From positions 124,001 to 188,000 of the forward strand of contig JARGXX010000103.1 of the NCBI GenBank assembly GCA_030374765.1: a stretch of 64,000 bases of DNA, in the 5' to 3' direction. Source of the DNA: Agarophyton chilense. Taxonomy: Eukaryota; Rhodophyta; Florideophyceae; Gracilariales; Gracilariaceae. Under the pieces are notes generated by a model that made no database searches, was not told the DNA's origin, and worked only from the letters and a program-made list of their open reading frames with translations. The position numbers and the translations under genes are program-made. This document shows, piece by piece, positions 1-13,626 of this stretch; the stretch's first letter is position 1; each line of letters starts with the position of its first letter.

Positions 1-229
1 GAGCCAAGAAGACTGATACGACTCGGTCGGGCAATGTTCGAATGCAGAGAACGATGTCGCCGACGAATTGAGCCCGACGTAGAGACTTGAAGACGGTGGT
101 GTAAGAGATGTAGAGAATCCGTTGGGGGTGGCGGGGGGTGTTGAGGAGGAGAAGTAGATGGTTGAAAGTATTAACGGCGTGGCAGTCGTTCTTGGAGACG
201 GCCACGTAGCCACCACCAGGTTGGGAGTG
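1..229 (-). CDS. possible internal/terminal exon of a host gene running off the left edge
   Basis: A frame on the minus strand stays open from position 229 to the window edge (about 76 codons), and many of its codons end in C (TTC, TAC, GTC, AAC), like the confident host genes here. It is directly preceded by a pyrimidine-rich run ending in AG at 230-231, which would make a good 3' splice acceptor; there is no ATG. The translated stretch contains GGGYVAVSKNDCHAVNTFNH and then a hydrophobic-basic section. I do not recognise the family. A second frame is also open here, so the coding claim is moderate to weak. A separate 143-codon frame (171-602, minus) overlaps it and may be chance or an upstream exon. 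Confidence 0.3.
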
Positions 230-1029
230 CTTCGGAAGGGAAGAATGGTAGGGGTGTAGTGGCGATGGTAGGATGATTGAAGAGTTTATTGGTGGTTGTT
301 AAAGGTAGATAAACAAGCGTTTCACTTCCATCGAATGAGATGCAAACTAGAGCTTCAGTGCACTTCCGTTCTGCATTCTTCACTGCTAGTATTCGCGTGA
401 ATGCGTGAAGGTATGGTAAACGAAAAATCTGAATTAATTGCTTGCACATTGCCGATTCTTCATTTTTCGCAGATTTTTTGACGAGTTTCTTTGCCCTTAC
501 GCTTCTAGCACCTGGAACTAGCATTCCGAGAACACCAAGTTGGTGTGAGGGTGTTTGAGCCAGGCTTTTGTCATTCACATCTAGCGTTTTGCATCCAAAC
601 ATAGGCGGTAAACGAGCAGGGGCTTTTGCATTCGTTTCCCATTCCTAATGTGCAGGATTTTGATGTAGAATCGAAAGCCAAAACTAGCTGGCACTCTAAA
701 AAATTAACAGAAATTACCTTTGCATCCGCGATCCGTCATTTTTCGCAGATTTTTCGCCGGATATCTTCCTGCATACTAAGTTAGCGGCTAATAGTAGCTT
801 TCAGAGAACACAGACGAACCTTTCAACGCGATCTCCCGACAAGAACGTCAACTGTTGGGAGGGGACGGTCGCTGTCGGCGCAGAATTCGAATTATATAGG
901 CCCCAGCTACTTGATCTCCTCAGGAAATACTAGGCCATGTGATCAGGTAGATTGAGCACAATAAGAGCCACTACACATTACATTGACCTTCAAGATAATG
1001 CTAGACCATAGTTCTAGCACCCATAGCGT
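230..1029. other. no supported gene
   Basis: Apart from the weak minus-strand frame at 171-602 there is nothing recognisable here. The short words 'cagattttttgacg' and 'cagatttttcgccgg' near 470 and 750 resemble each other after 'catttttcg', suggesting an old small duplication. Confidence 0.4.
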
Positions 1030-2274
1030 ACAGTCCTAAAGGGTAGTAGAATTGTCGCCGATCAGATGGACAACATGCGCAAAGCGCAAGTCATAGAGCC
1101 GGCGCCTCCAAACCAATCCGAATAGGCAAGTCTCCTTGTCGTCTTAGCGAAGAAACATGGCTCCGTCAGGTTCTGTGTCGACGACAGGAAGCTGAACGCA
1201 GTAACCAAAAGGGACTCACACCCGATAACCCGCAAATATGACTATCTGGATTCCTTAGGAGAAACTTTCGTATTTACCACACTGGAAGCTAACCCCGGAT
1301 ATTGGCAAATCCCTTAGGCCAAAGACGCGAGAACGCTGAAAACCTTTACCACCCACGAAGATCTATTCAGATTTACTCGTATGCCCTTAGGTTTAAAGAA
1401 TGCACCAGCAACTTTTCAACGGGTAGTGGACATCATACTGTCCAGAGTCCTATGGAAGTTCGCCCCGGTCTATTTGGATGTCATTATAATCTTCTCACGG
1501 ACCGTAAAGGAACACCTTCGCAACGTGAAGAAGGTGGTATCAATCCTACCGGACGCTGGAGTAACACTGAAACTCCGCAAATGCGCTTTCTTCCAGGTCT
1601 TAATGGACTATCTCGGTCACATCGTCCTCCCCGGAAAGCTAAAGGTAGCCACACGGACCACAAATGCGATTCGCCAGGCTAAGCCTCCTAGGAACCAAAC
1701 GGAACTACGATCCTTCGTGGGCTATTGCAACGTTTACCGACGGTTCATCCAAGGGTCTTCCAAGATTTCGGTCCCTCTCAACGTGATGATGAAGAAGGGA
1801 ACACCTTCGGAATTCGAAGCCCTTACCGACGACCAGTACGAGGAATTTCAGACCCTAAAGGACAAATTGCTGAACAAACCTATATTGGCTTTACCAAAAC
1901 CCAATAGGCCCTTTGTCCTCGATATAGACGCCTATGATGTCCAAGTGGGATGTACACTGCTACAGGAACAAAAGTCACCGAAGGACTGTCGAAATATTGG
2001 ACCCTGGAGCAGAACGATCACTGGCGCGGAACGAAACCACAGTACTACCGAAAAGGAATGTCTAGCCATCTTATGGTCCGTATTATCACTCCGTCTGTAC
2101 CTCGAGGGAAGTAGGTTTACCGTTAGGACAGACCATGACTCACTCCGCTGGTTACTCCAAATGACCGATGCATCAAGTCGCCTCGCTCAATGGCACCTCA
2201 GGCTGTCCGAATATGACTACGAGATAACCTATAGGTCAGGAATCAAGCATCAGGCAGCAGATGCCCTAACTTGA
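1030..2274 (+). mobile_element. Ty3/gypsy pol fragment (reverse transcriptase and RNase H)
   Basis: The plus strand encodes recognisable gypsy reverse transcriptase followed by RNase H. RT cues include VRFCVDDRKLNAVTKRDSHP near 1.2 kb, the MPLGLKNAPATFQR block near 1.4 kb and a YLDVIIIFS-type catalytic block. The connection block follows (RSFVGYCNVYRRFI), then RNase H with TEKECLAILW and a terminal YRSGIKHQAADAL block near 2.25 kb. Gag, protease, integrase and LTRs are not seen. It is a broken fossil with only a few coding breaks; its age cannot be given without LTRs. It lacks the chromodomain-type neighbours of the elements at 13.6 and 22.7 kb and looks like a different gypsy lineage. Confidence 0.85.
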
Positions 2275-2460
2275 ATCACTACCAACGCATCAGAGAACAA
2301 GGTCAGTCCATCGTCGACACCTGAAGAAGACCAGAGACGCTCTCAAGGTTGGAAGACGCCCCATGGCACGCACGTTTGAGATGCAAGAACGATCTTGGGA
2401 AAGCACAAGCACTAATTTATTTGACTAACTAACAGAGGTATAAAACCCCTCACCATGACC

Positions 2461-4805
2461 TCAAGGTTCGCGGAAGCGCTCGGAACACCAACAGGACTCA
2501 TTGGGGCGGCGCAGAAGTAACTCTGTCGTTCTCATTGGAACCTGCGGGAGTGAAAACAGGACAAAAGTTACCCGAGAAGCCAACTGGACCACTAGGAGCG
2601 GCCCCGGTGAGCCGAGCATGCTTCTCCGGCGGAGGTATACCTGAAGAACTATTGTCACCATTGAAACCCTCCCTGTCATTCAAATTTAGACCATACCGGG
2701 CATTCAAGTCGGCAGTAACTCTCTGGGACATCAAATGGGCATTCTACTGCAGTATGTTGACAATGGCGATCGTCGAGTCCTGACCCTGTTGGACAACTGC
2801 GGTGTAGCGCGCCGAGCGACGCGCCCAGAAGCAAGCTTCCTTCAGGACTGTTGCAATGTCCATTGAGGCCATAATACCAACAGTACGGCAGAAATGACGG
2901 AGATCCGAAGCCGCAGCCATGACCAAAGCAGGAAAGTGCGGCCACGGAGAAGACGGAGCGATTTCGACACACCTAGTGGACTTCTGAGCCAGTGCATCAC
3001 CTACAGGACTTCCGGCCTCGACAATAACCTCTCCAGGACGGATGCCCACCCAGGAGACGAGCGGCTCATAAGAAAGATCATCCTGAGGAGCAGTGCTTGG
3101 AGGAGTTGGAGGAGGGGAAGCAGTCGGCAGCACAACAGCGGACTCGACCGGAGGATTAACGCCCTCTACGGGTAGGACAAAGGAATCTTCTCCGAAGGAT
3201 CCTCTATTGGACTTACCAGCAGAAACCAACGGTGTGGCGTCCACATCAGGCTCAAAGCACAGGGGATCGAAACCAATGGCCTTTGCATAATATTCGGGCG
3301 CATAACGCCGCGAGACGTCCGATGGTTGATTCCTCAAAGGCTTGGCGGGATATGCACGAGCGTCGTCCCGAACCTGCGGATGTAGTGGAATCGGCGTGAA
3401 TAAGTCGGTATCGTGGTCATACCAAAGGAACGCGGGAGTCTTGCCCCACTCTACCTGTAGGACATGATCCAGAAGGGCCTCGGTCTCCTTGACGTCGAAC
3501 TGGGTCCCATGGACGATATTCTGGATTCCCAGATTCCTTAGGAAACGGATCATGATGTCCGGGAGCGGGATCAGGCGACCTCGAGGACCGGGTATGTTCT
3601 AGTCGTACCATACTCTCCAATCCTCCTAACGGACATTACCACGGATTCCGTACTTCGCGGTATCCAGGAAGGCCATAAGAGGCATAGCGCCGAACTCAAC
3701 GAAAAATACCTGCCAGAAAAGCCACTACCTTCGGTCATTGTCATCGCCCATCAGTTGAAACGAGTGGTACGCAACCACAAACGGCGTTAGAACCGAAAGG
3801 AGCAGCGAAACATGACAATACGTGGCCCATTCGTTCTCATTCTCGTGGGGAAGCGAAGGATATAACGGAAGACGTTTGTCTGTGCTCATGTCGCGAAACT
3901 TCACGTGGTGCGAACAAAAGAAGAACCCCAGGGATTGACGTAAACAACCATTGGGCTTGTGAATCTCGTTATAAGAGACCCTATTGGACATCCAAAACAG
4001 GCGCTCAAACGGCGGCCGAAAGCACATCTGCGCCAAGAGGTTGTGACCCGTGGGAGGAAATCGCACGTGAGGCGAGATGAAGTCCGTGTATAGGTCCGAA
4101 AGGAGTTTGATCACCTTGAACTGGTATTTGGCTTCCTCTTCGCAGCGGACCTATGGCATTTCCTCTTGGAAGAGCGTGCGACATTGCGTCGCCGAACCCG
4201 AAACCACAGGACAATGCAACCATCGGTTAAATCACGAGACGCTGCGCGCGTTTTTGCTGCCCCTCCGGAAATCTGGTATCTTGGCTAACCTTCAGGCGTC
4301 GAGGTACATATAAGAGAACCTTTGGTATTTTTCCATAGAAAAAGGAAGAATGGCATGACGCACTGCCCGCGGATTTCGTCCGATGGTATGGTCATTGCGG
4401 TCCCCGGGACGTTCGTAAGCCCTTTGGTATCCCGAGGAGCTCCACGCTTGGTTGTTCGAGGCCATGGTACTGCTGCCCATAGATTGCTCCGCCGGGAAAT
4501 GGATGGGGAAGCCGACGGAGGCAACATAGTTGGAATGGAGAACGGCGTATCCGACGGGCTTATAAAGCGAGTTCAGCATCGCGCGCGACCAACGGAACAG
4601 TACCACGATGGGAGGGCGAGGTGACGGAATCGACCCGAATGGACTGACAGGCGTGAACCACGGATGACAAAGCGCGGAGGGTCGCTAAGGAAGAAAATAA
4701 ACTAAGCAAGGCCCCAATGACCGTCAGAGGAGAAGAAGCCAATGGACCGTCTCCGTATCGCGACGCGAGGAATGCGCCGGCGATGCACCTATGGCCAGCT
4801 CTCAC
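2461..4805 (-). other. decayed long minus-strand coding block of unknown, possibly gag-like, origin
   Basis: A series of minus-strand frames lies end to end over 2.3 kb with protein-like composition. The clearest is a 269-residue segment at about 2.75-3.55 kb with a proline-rich middle. Upstream segments carry motifs such as NRVSYNEIHKPNG and SVGFPIHFPAEQ. Arranged together they suggest one old protein of more than 700 residues, broken several times. I cannot assign a family. Its position beside gypsy pol debris and its proline-rich middle make a retroelement gag-like or other element-borne protein plausible. A dead host gene cannot be excluded. Confidence 0.4.
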
Positions 4806-5359
4806 GGCGCGTGGGAGTTTCAGTCCTTAGTCAAATTAAGATCCCTTCGGCGCCAATGGTCAGCTGATGCTTCCCCGCATCCATGCGGGCGATGACGACG
4901 CGACCTCTCGTCGCGCCCAATGGTCTTGGAAGCGACTAAGCGCTCACATCCCCTGGATCAATCGTGAGGAAACGTGGACTTCGCCGTGATAGCCAAATCC
5001 TAAGGAGGAAGCTATATGAAGGAGCGATGATAAAAGTTGAGCTTTGTAAGCCGCCGGGCTCTGAGGTATCTTACAGGCGACACGTGGACGGGTCGACCTC
5101 AGGTGGACTCATGTAGATTATTAAGTTATTTTAATTAATGTAATCGATTACCATTACAGTTCCAGGGAGATCCCAGCGCCTCGCCAGTACTATTTACTTG
5201 GCTCGAGTGACGCTTCTCTCTTAGAGTAAGGTAGGCACCGGTAGTATACTAACGAACCCCCTTTGGAATATTAGTTCCACCAATTGGTCTTCAAACCATC
5301 GTTTCCGTAGCTTCAACCTGTAGGACTACGCAGTAACATTGCACCATGTACTCTGGGAG

Positions 5360-5426
5360 TACCGCCGTCAAGGATTCGAACCTGAGGACCCGCTCTACCA
5401 CGGTACCACCGGTCGAGACCCGTACG
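5360..5426 (-). repeat. tRNA-like relic with A- and B-box-like promoter motifs
   Basis: On the minus strand a D-arm-like GTGGTAGAGCGGG (internal A-box type) is followed after a short gap by a perfect B-box GGTTCGAATCC. The whole is framed by a self-complementary GTACCG/CGGTAC pair. The distance between boxes is too short for a normal anticodon arm, so it is not a functional tRNA gene. A tRNA pseudogene or the head of a tRNA-derived SINE are the best readings. Confidence 0.35.
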
Positions 5427-5429
5427 CTG

Positions 5430-8400
5430 ACCCAACAGTCATTGTGTTAAAAGAAGATGAAGAATGGAAATTCGATTTTGCTTTCTTGATGACGCTAATG
5501 GCTTCCGATGCTGTGTCGAAACCTTGCATGGTTTATTGTTTGCTTCAAAAAGTCGTAGACGTTGGCAATATATGCGAGACAGATAGAAGTAAGTACTTGC
5601 ACACAATACGAGAAGACTAGTGAAAGTCACCTACTCTTGAATGAATGGATAATGGCCGTAGGATGGGAGTCTTCTGGTCTATCACGAAATGGTTGTCAAG
5701 CAAGAATTGTTAAAGAACCACAAGGTAGTGACGAATTCGCTCAAAGTGCCAGCGCAGTCACTGTAGAGAGGACCAATTCTTAAATAAAGGGAGAGAAAGG
5801 CAAAAGACTATTCATGAAAGAGACAATGGATATGCTGAGCGATGTATTTTTGTTAGCAAGATGGGTTATGAGCCACATTTATTAAGCTGACTTAATTAAA
5901 AATTGGCGAAGCCGACAGGGTCGGCCTTTTATAGTCAGCTGGAGGCAGGCCGGCGCGAGAGTTTGTGCTGCTTTTCGTAACGAGGCGGCCATCATGTATC
6001 GAACTGTGGGACTGACTCGACGTAGAATGCAGCTGCATGGCGTGCTGAATATGTGGTTCTTGACAAGTTTTTTTCCTAGAGCACTACGTCCAAATAATTG
6101 CAAAATTATATTCCTTTAGTACAACTGTAAGGCCAATTTGTGTTTTTTGAAGTAACGGACATGATGTGGCAGGCATGAAAACGGGGGTTTGACACGCATA
6201 ACCGAAAGATTGCTAGTAATTGCTAACAATTTGTAACTTTTTGTAATCTGCAGCAATAAACACTATGCTTACTGTAATATAGCACTATGAGTAAGTAGTA
6301 AAGCGCTCTAGATTAAACCACTTCAAGCTGTTTTTCTAATACTAAGCTTGAAGAAACCTTAATTAGTTTCCATACAGTCCTAGACCAAGGTCTACCGCTT
6401 GTGACCTACTAAAGACCTCTGAAAACGTCATTAACGGCTAAAATTTTGCCTATAAATTAGACTACAAGTTGCGATTTTGACTCCCCCTGCCCAATATCTC
6501 TGAAACAAACCGCGATGATCCAAAAACGACAAATAAGGCATTTCTTCAACAAGCCGTGCGCATAGTTAGTTTGTAATTTCGTTTCGTCTTTCAGGCATCC
6601 TAACGATCAGTGGCATCGCTCAGAAGTCATGGCGAGTAGCGTCAACATTTGCATCTGGGCCAGCATATTAGCTGTACTTAGTTTCTAAAGCTTTTTCTGA
6701 TTATCTTCATACAGGAAGTGGGCAGTTGTTCCTCAGATAAATCGTAACAAAAACTTGTCCTTCTCCAAACACCGCCATTGCATCCAAACAAGATAAAATA
6801 AAGTTTGCTGATGTCTCTCAACAGGGCCATTCACGAAAAATTGGGGCTGAAGCGCGAACTTCCAAAAGTATATTTACAAATGTTGTAACGTTACACATTA
6901 CGAATCATCACTTTTAAGAAAATTTTTTTCCATTAGAACTGCGCCTGAATATTTGTGCTTTGTGTTTCTGAAACAGATCTATGTCTTTCTTTACAGGCAA
7001 TGTTTCCAAAAATGTTTTTTTGTAGTTTGATATAGATGTTCGACGAGGAAAATGTTTTCATCCAGAGCCCGCGTAGGTATTATTATTTCTGGAGACTTGA
7101 CGAAGAATTGACGCCTCTGCGTTTGATCGACTACCCGCTCCCCTCCCCAGTGTTGGATCGATCGTAGCTCTCTCCTTTAACCCTGCGTGAAGCCTTGTAA
7201 AAGGAGAGATGGTTTATCATGTGGAAACTACAGCCGAAAATCGTTTTCGTATTAGTCAGTTCGTCAGAAGTCTGCCCCCGACTCGCAGAATTCTGACACT
7301 CGGAATCAGTTTTCTGAAAAAATAGTTATAACAGAAAAATGTCTATATCAACTTAGAGCTAGGAGCCTATATCAGAAGGAAGTTTAGTTTGGATAGTAGT
7401 GGTGGACCTGGTTGTGGGAATTTAATGGGTTTTGGTGTAGGGTTGGTTTTTGGGGAGTGGGGGTGAGCTGGCTGGGACTTCATTTTTTTTTGGTTGAATC
7501 GTTCGGATGCCAACGCGTGATAGTTTAAAAACACTATAGCTTGGTATTAAAAATTGAAATGTTGTTGTCCAAAATTTTTTTTCTACGTTGTCAATATCAA
7601 TTAGTTAAAAATGCGAAGCCTAACAGTACAAACGTAACGAGCTGCCATGTAGTCAATGAGAGGATATGTACAATTCCGTACGTGTTCCACTATTTTGTAA
7701 GTGTAATTTCTTTTAAACATTCCAACACTTTCACAGAACACCAGTGTCTATGGTCGCGAAAAACTGGCCTCATTTCAGGCCCTCTTCTCCTTTTCTGAAG
7801 CCTAAAGTGTTCTTCAAAAGTGTATGGAATTTTTCAAAATATAGAATTTCGAAGTCAGTGCGGTAGTAAAGTTCTCAAATTTAGAAAATTTTAAACTCTT
7901 CAATTTTATTTTTGACGAAAATTTCTCAGAATCCGGTCAACTAGAGCTATAATCTTCTTCTTTAAAACAGTATAATTTTTATTAAGCAAACATGTATGTA
8001 GACACAAGTAAACAGATTGCAAATTATTTATGGATTCCAGCGATATTAAGAAACGACATCGAAAAACTAATATATTCTTCAATAATCCAGGTTTCTAAAA
8101 AATATAAGTAGATTTCAACAAATGCAGAATGTTCCGCATTCCAATAAAGTCTAATAGGGCTTGTATTGGTGCAATAAAAATGCTCGTCGTACGGTTCGTA
8201 ATTTTCGGTAGGAGCAGACACCTACGACAGAGTTTGGATTGCCGATGTGGTGCTTGCAGCGAAGGGGAGAAAGAAGCTATAGCTACAACACCAGCTAGCT
8301 GGAAGTGGGTTCTAAGGCCACCACTCGCCAGCGAGGGTGAGAAGTACGCTGTATAATGCGGAAAAGACGTGATAAACGAGGCGGTTCGAAAAGTAGTTCT

Positions 8401-9769
8401 GGGTAGGCTATCCATCATAGCCCGAATCTCCGGTGAATTAGTCCTAAGCGAGGAACAGAAAACTCATGATACCCATTTCGCCTTCTTCAATTGGATTTGA
8501 AGCTTACCTCCAGTACTTTACATACTGTATACCAGGGTGAGCTCCCAAATAATACGTAAATAATACCCAGTGCTCAGCCACTTAGAGTAACCACTGTACG
8601 CGTGTGGTCCCTAAAGAACCTCCAGCTTTCAAAAATAGTACAGACCGACACGTGTATCCCCACTGAATATGTGCCATTGCCAATATGGCATTTCTCTAAT
8701 AAGGGCCGCAAATGCTCGTGCTTTGGCAAGATCCTCGATCCGTTCTAACGTGTATTACACTAATATATCCAGCCTCGAGGCGTCTTATGCGGTACGCTAA
8801 GTCGTATGATTGTTTTTACCATACTTCTCATTTATGGGAGCCAACCTCGAATTCGCCATGAATTTTCCATCGGTTCGACCGCCCAAGCAGAAGTTTACAC
8901 TTCCATCATAAAATGCAACCATAAAGGGCGCAAGAAGTACTTCACAGCGGATGGACCGCCAATCCAGGTTTTATTTGTCACCACGAATTCCTCGCTTTGA
9001 AACTAACTCTTTGCTTTTTGCAACAGTACTCTGCTTGTTACCGATTATCTACTCGATCTCTCGCGACGAATCCAAACGCCGTGTCTAATCCGTTCCAAGA
9101 GTCCTCCGAGGATGTCCTTTCTCGGGCTCTATCCAACACTGCCGGTAATTCGACGCAGGTCTCTGCTGCAATCGGTGCATATCGTTCCTTTCATGCACCG
9201 TACCGAGATTCCGATCGGTATCGTTACTACAGCCATCTGTGGCTCCGATGCCGAACGCGGTTTATGTTTACTCCGGTGATGTGATTCGAGCCTCCTCTCC
9301 TAGAACTCAGCGGAGCTATTCGCATCCCGCAGAATTCTCAGAACGGTTTCTATCTTATCTTCCGATTCTCTTACTGTCTCGGCTTCGAGTTTGCACTACC
9401 TTTGTAGCAAATTCTTACAAATGGATATTGTCTATGAGTCTGGCTATCGAGAAGCTGACCTCTTTTGGCCAGTAGTAATTGCACGCGAAGATTACATTGC
9501 AAGATTTTGGAACGAAGGATATGAGCTATAGGTTCCCAGGGATCCGCTTTCAAATTGAAACCATAGCAACCGATTAGATACAGTTATCCTCTGGTGTACC
9601 CATGTTTCATGTTCACATATGGTATATATAAGATACTACTGAGCATTTCCCAATGCTTTTGATTTTTGAGCCAGGCTCCTATTAACAGGTTTGAAATGCT
9701 ACGGGGTTGCCTTAATCATCTCTGTTCAAACAGATTCAGCGATGCTAAGCGTTCGATATTCAACTCACT
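5430..9769. other. AT-rich intergenic tract without supported genes
   Basis: Only short frames without family resemblance occur. The densest are 5339-5620 (93 codons, plus) and 8806-9284 (two adjoining plus-strand frames), and neither shows a domain I recognise. Two TATA-like patches (near 5,930 and 9,620) resemble degraded LTR promoters but have no partner repeat in the window. The composition is like the repeat blocks rather than the gene islands. Confidence 0.4.
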
Positions 9770-12010
9770 GTCATACTGCACGCGGGAGTAGTGTATTCAC
9801 TCCTTGAAACCCCTGCTCAGAAAAATATTTGTCCTGTTTTTCATGTTCCATAGAATTATACATCTTTCTACTTCCTAGTTCTATTCGAGGATGCAATTTC
9901 TTCTGTTTATCCGAATCTGACCGCTGTTGGGGGAAGCCATCTTTTCTACGCCGCTGTGGTGGATCACCTGTGGTGGTTTTAGTACCAAGCGTACCAGAAC
10001 ATGATTTCCGACAGGATAGAGATTTCTCACCTGGAATGGTGACGTTCGAATCGCTCTCGACTTCCGTTGCCTGTACCATTGGTTCTACACTTCGTATTTT
10101 ACCACCAGAGCGGTCACTTTTACCGCTCTTGGCCGACGTAGCACTATTTGCTCTGACTGCAGACGTTCCTGACAAAGGTGCTTGCACCATGATAAAAAGA
10201 ATATCTCTTCTTATTCTTCTTTTTTCCCGCGAGGAATAGCAGCCGATATCGGTGAAATAGCGATTTCTGTTTCACCTGACAGTTTAGCGTGACATAGCAA
10301 CGGCTCACTCTTGCGTTCATCCGCCTCCCATTCATTGGGGCCAAATTCTAAAACAAATGTTTCGTGTACAGGTTCTATTTCGGTTGTTACGGGTGTATGC
10401 GGGCCACGAGGCCTGTCTCGGTACTCGAAGTCTAACTGTGATTGGCGTGTACAGCCTCTTGTGGTGGTAGATCAAGAGCTTCGTTCTCCATTAGAGTCAT
10501 TGAAGACAGTTTACTCTCCTGAGGGTCATTTAGGCTGTTTCATTGCTGGTCTGTCGCATTTGCGTCATCTTTTTTGTCAGGAACCTGGACATATTCTCAT
10601 GCAGACCAGACGTGGCTTCAACACGATCGTGGAATACACGTTTTACGTCTCCACTATCCTTAATGACTACAGTTCCATCATTAAATGCACCACCTCGAAT
10701 GGGCCTGCTACGATCGGAAATTTCTTAAAAAGAGATTCTTCCTGCTTGTCAGGTCGTTCGACAAACACGAAAAAGTGACCTTCTACTCGGAATGTCGAAT
10801 ATTTTTTCGCATTCTAGCGTCATAAATTCGCTTACAGGAAGTCTGCGTTTTAGATACTTGCTTAACGGCTTCTTGTGCTATGCTCTTCAAGTTGTTTCTC
10901 CATTTCAGACTGTACCTAGCCGGCTTTGGGGACCCATTCCTGTATCTTCCTTCAACACCACCCATGCAGCCGGAAGATTATGTGAAAGCACGAGGTCAAA
11001 CGGTGCTATTTTAGTAGAGGTATGAAATTGCGTCTTGTACTCGTTCCATAGAGTATCCACTCTTAAGTCTCATTCATTCCCGTGATCCGCAATTTAGTGC
11101 TATACGGCCGCTATCAGCTTGCAGTTCAAACGCTTCACTTAAACGTTGCGTTGAGGATGGTAGGTCATGGTAAACACGTTTCGAATTACTTTAACGTGGC
11201 AAACATTCTGAAAGAACTTTGCAACGAATGGCTTTACATTTTCTGATAGTAGGCCTTGTGGTAGACCATATACGAGAACCCAGTGTTTCATGAACTTCTT
11301 TGCGATTACGGCTGTGGTGATTGGCTTCAGCGGTACAATCCGCACTATCTTAAAGACGGCAGTGATTATCAACAGGTAGCAAGATCCTCGACTTGAGCGA
11401 ATTTATTCCCCTAGGACGTGAACACTGACGCATTGTAGAGGCACTTTTGCCCGGAACAAAATCTTCTAATTCCGCTTCCTGTAAAGCTACACGCTATGGC
11501 GTACCCAACTCCATTATACTATTGCAGTCCATTTGCCAAGGTAGTAAAAAAAAAAAACTGTTCTTAGAGTCATAAACAACTTTGTTCCTTTTGGATGACC
11601 TGACAGTCTGCTGTAGTGCGCAAAATGTAGTACTCAGCTTTCCAAAACGTCCGGGATCATGATTTGATCATGTTTTTCAACATGTCTTAACAGTATTCTT
11701 CCCAAACCGAATGAAAAGGGAGACCATACCTCAAGATAAGACCGAAGCGTATCGACGCACAAATCGTATTGGTGTGCTGTTCATTGAGAAGCTCGGTGCA
11801 CGAAACTCGATCAAGGTAATTTGAAGGGCCAGTTTCTGCCAAGAAAAGAATTGGACCTGCATCCGAATAATAACCAAGTGTTTCTTGTTCTTCTTCTTTT
11901 CAAGATTGTGATTGGGTATCCAAAAAAAAGAAAAGTATTTATTTATCGATTTCTTCTTCAGATTTGCGAAATGTTTTGAGTCGCTATAGAGCATCGACTT
12001 GAAAACTAGC
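9770..12010 (-). mobile_element. strongly decayed Ty3/gypsy pol fragment (integrase and C-terminal region)
   Basis: On the minus strand, 11.14-11.47 kb carries the gypsy integrase core: a block equivalent to 'viakkFmkHWVlvYGLPqgLlSeN' in family spacing, ending in the TYHPQ-type motif. Lower coordinates continue with the family's post-integrase region: a short basic segment near 10.8-10.96 kb and a segment near 10.7 kb. A low-complexity tail at 9.77-10.19 kb is rich in Ser/Gly/Lys. A weakly RNase H-like stretch may reach 12.0 kb. There are many breaks, so the fragment looks old. No LTR pair is visible. Confidence 0.6.
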
Positions 12011-13626
12011 AAGGTCTTTGTGGTACTTCACTTCGATATCGAATTTTTAAAAGCCTGAATTCCATAGTGTGAGGCGACTGGGGGGGGTCTGTTATTGACA
12101 AAAATAATCGTAGAGACGAATGATCTGCGTTAAATCTAAAACGTTCTTTTCGTTAATATGGTCTCAAAGCTGTTAGAGCCTAGACGACTGCAAGGTCTTC
12201 CTTTTCCTGAAACTCATTAGTTCCTTTGAACTGTGTTCAACGATCTTGACCAGTAACCAATGGGTTTGACGTCTCCATTAGAGTGTGTTTGGAAAGAACA
12301 AACCCAGCTTTTTAATCGCTGGATTTAGTATCAACTGAATATGATAGATTAGGGATGGATAGTGTTAGAACTGGGGCTTTCATAGTTCAAAGCTTCAGAA
12401 TTTCAAACGTTTCCCTTTCAGCGTTTCCGAGTTTTTCCAGCTGTAACGACTGTCTTTTACGTAACTTGCGTTAAGCGGTGGCACTGTGTGTCTCTTTCTA
12501 GAGGCTGTATTACGAGGTCTCGGAAAAGGAAGATTTTCAAAATCTTTTTCTGCATCCCCATCAGTGATATCGTTGAAAACTATATCCATGAATTTTGTCC
12601 CAAAAACGATCTACCTGACTCGTTGGAGAAGCGGCGAAGAAACCGAAAAACAAGATGCAGAGGACGAAGAGGCGAATCAATCGAGGGTATGATCCAGACC
12701 CGACTCGTCCCGCTCCAGTTGCGATACGAGTTTATTGTCGATTGATGATCGTACAGGTTGGCAAAAGAGGAAGCCAAACTAAGGGACGAAAAAATTCTTC
12801 CGAAGAGAACCCTAAAGGTAAGAAGAGAGGCCATGATTCATCCAAACCAAGATGGGACAACGAATTTGCGCTGGAAATGGGCCAACCCTTCAACAATTTT
12901 TTTCCCAAAACGGTTGACTATAGGACCTATCGGTATAAAATTACATCTTTTGAGTACACCCAAGGGGTTTCTCAAAAGATCACGAAGCGCCACGAGAATC
13001 TTAGCTTCCAATCGTGGGAAACGAGTTCACCGTAAAAGATCTCATTGCGGTACTCGAGTTTCTACAGACAATTCAATAATTCATGTGATCGAAATGGGGT
13101 TTCCGAGTCCAGTGCTGTAGGATTATTTCGGTTTTAGCTTAAAATTGTCGTCGAGTGCTGGGTACAGTGTTAAAAAACTGAATTATAGGAAACGTAGCGG
13201 CGCAAGAGAGATTGTAGTTGGATCCGCAAAGAATCGGATACCTCACTTGCCGTGGCTTCCACTCCTTCGTGAGCGGCCACTCGACGGAAAAGTGGCCTTT
13301 TATGAGCACCCTTTGCCAAGCCAGATGATTGCCGACTTAGCCGGAAAATTTGATTGCGCTGTTTGTGGTTCTAACCAAGACATCGAAAAAAACAAAGACA
13401 GTTACAATGACTAACTTAATCTATATCTCTTCTTACGTATTACTGTACTCCACTGTATCTCTTATGTGTCCAATACACTTCGCACATTTAATTTGCGCTT
13501 AGGTGCACTGTTTGCGTGTCTCGCGCATATACGAATTCGCGCGGCGACGCACGTCGACGCACCAGAATGAGCGACCATTCACAACAGCGCCCCGTAACTC
13601 CTGAAGTGGGAATTGAAAGAAGATAA
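12011..13626. other. region with scattered frames, no assigned gene
   Basis: Several overlapping plus-strand frames (12,486-13,120) have basic, protein-like composition but change frame repeatedly, as in a dead gene. At 13,145-13,414 an 89-codon plus-strand frame contains HPLPSQMIADLAGKFDC and a CAVCG pair and ends in an acidic tail; I do not recognise it. 13,420-13,620 is AT-rich, then GC-rich with CpG words, and may be a degraded LTR of the adjoining minus-strand gypsy element, but no second copy is present. Confidence 0.35.
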
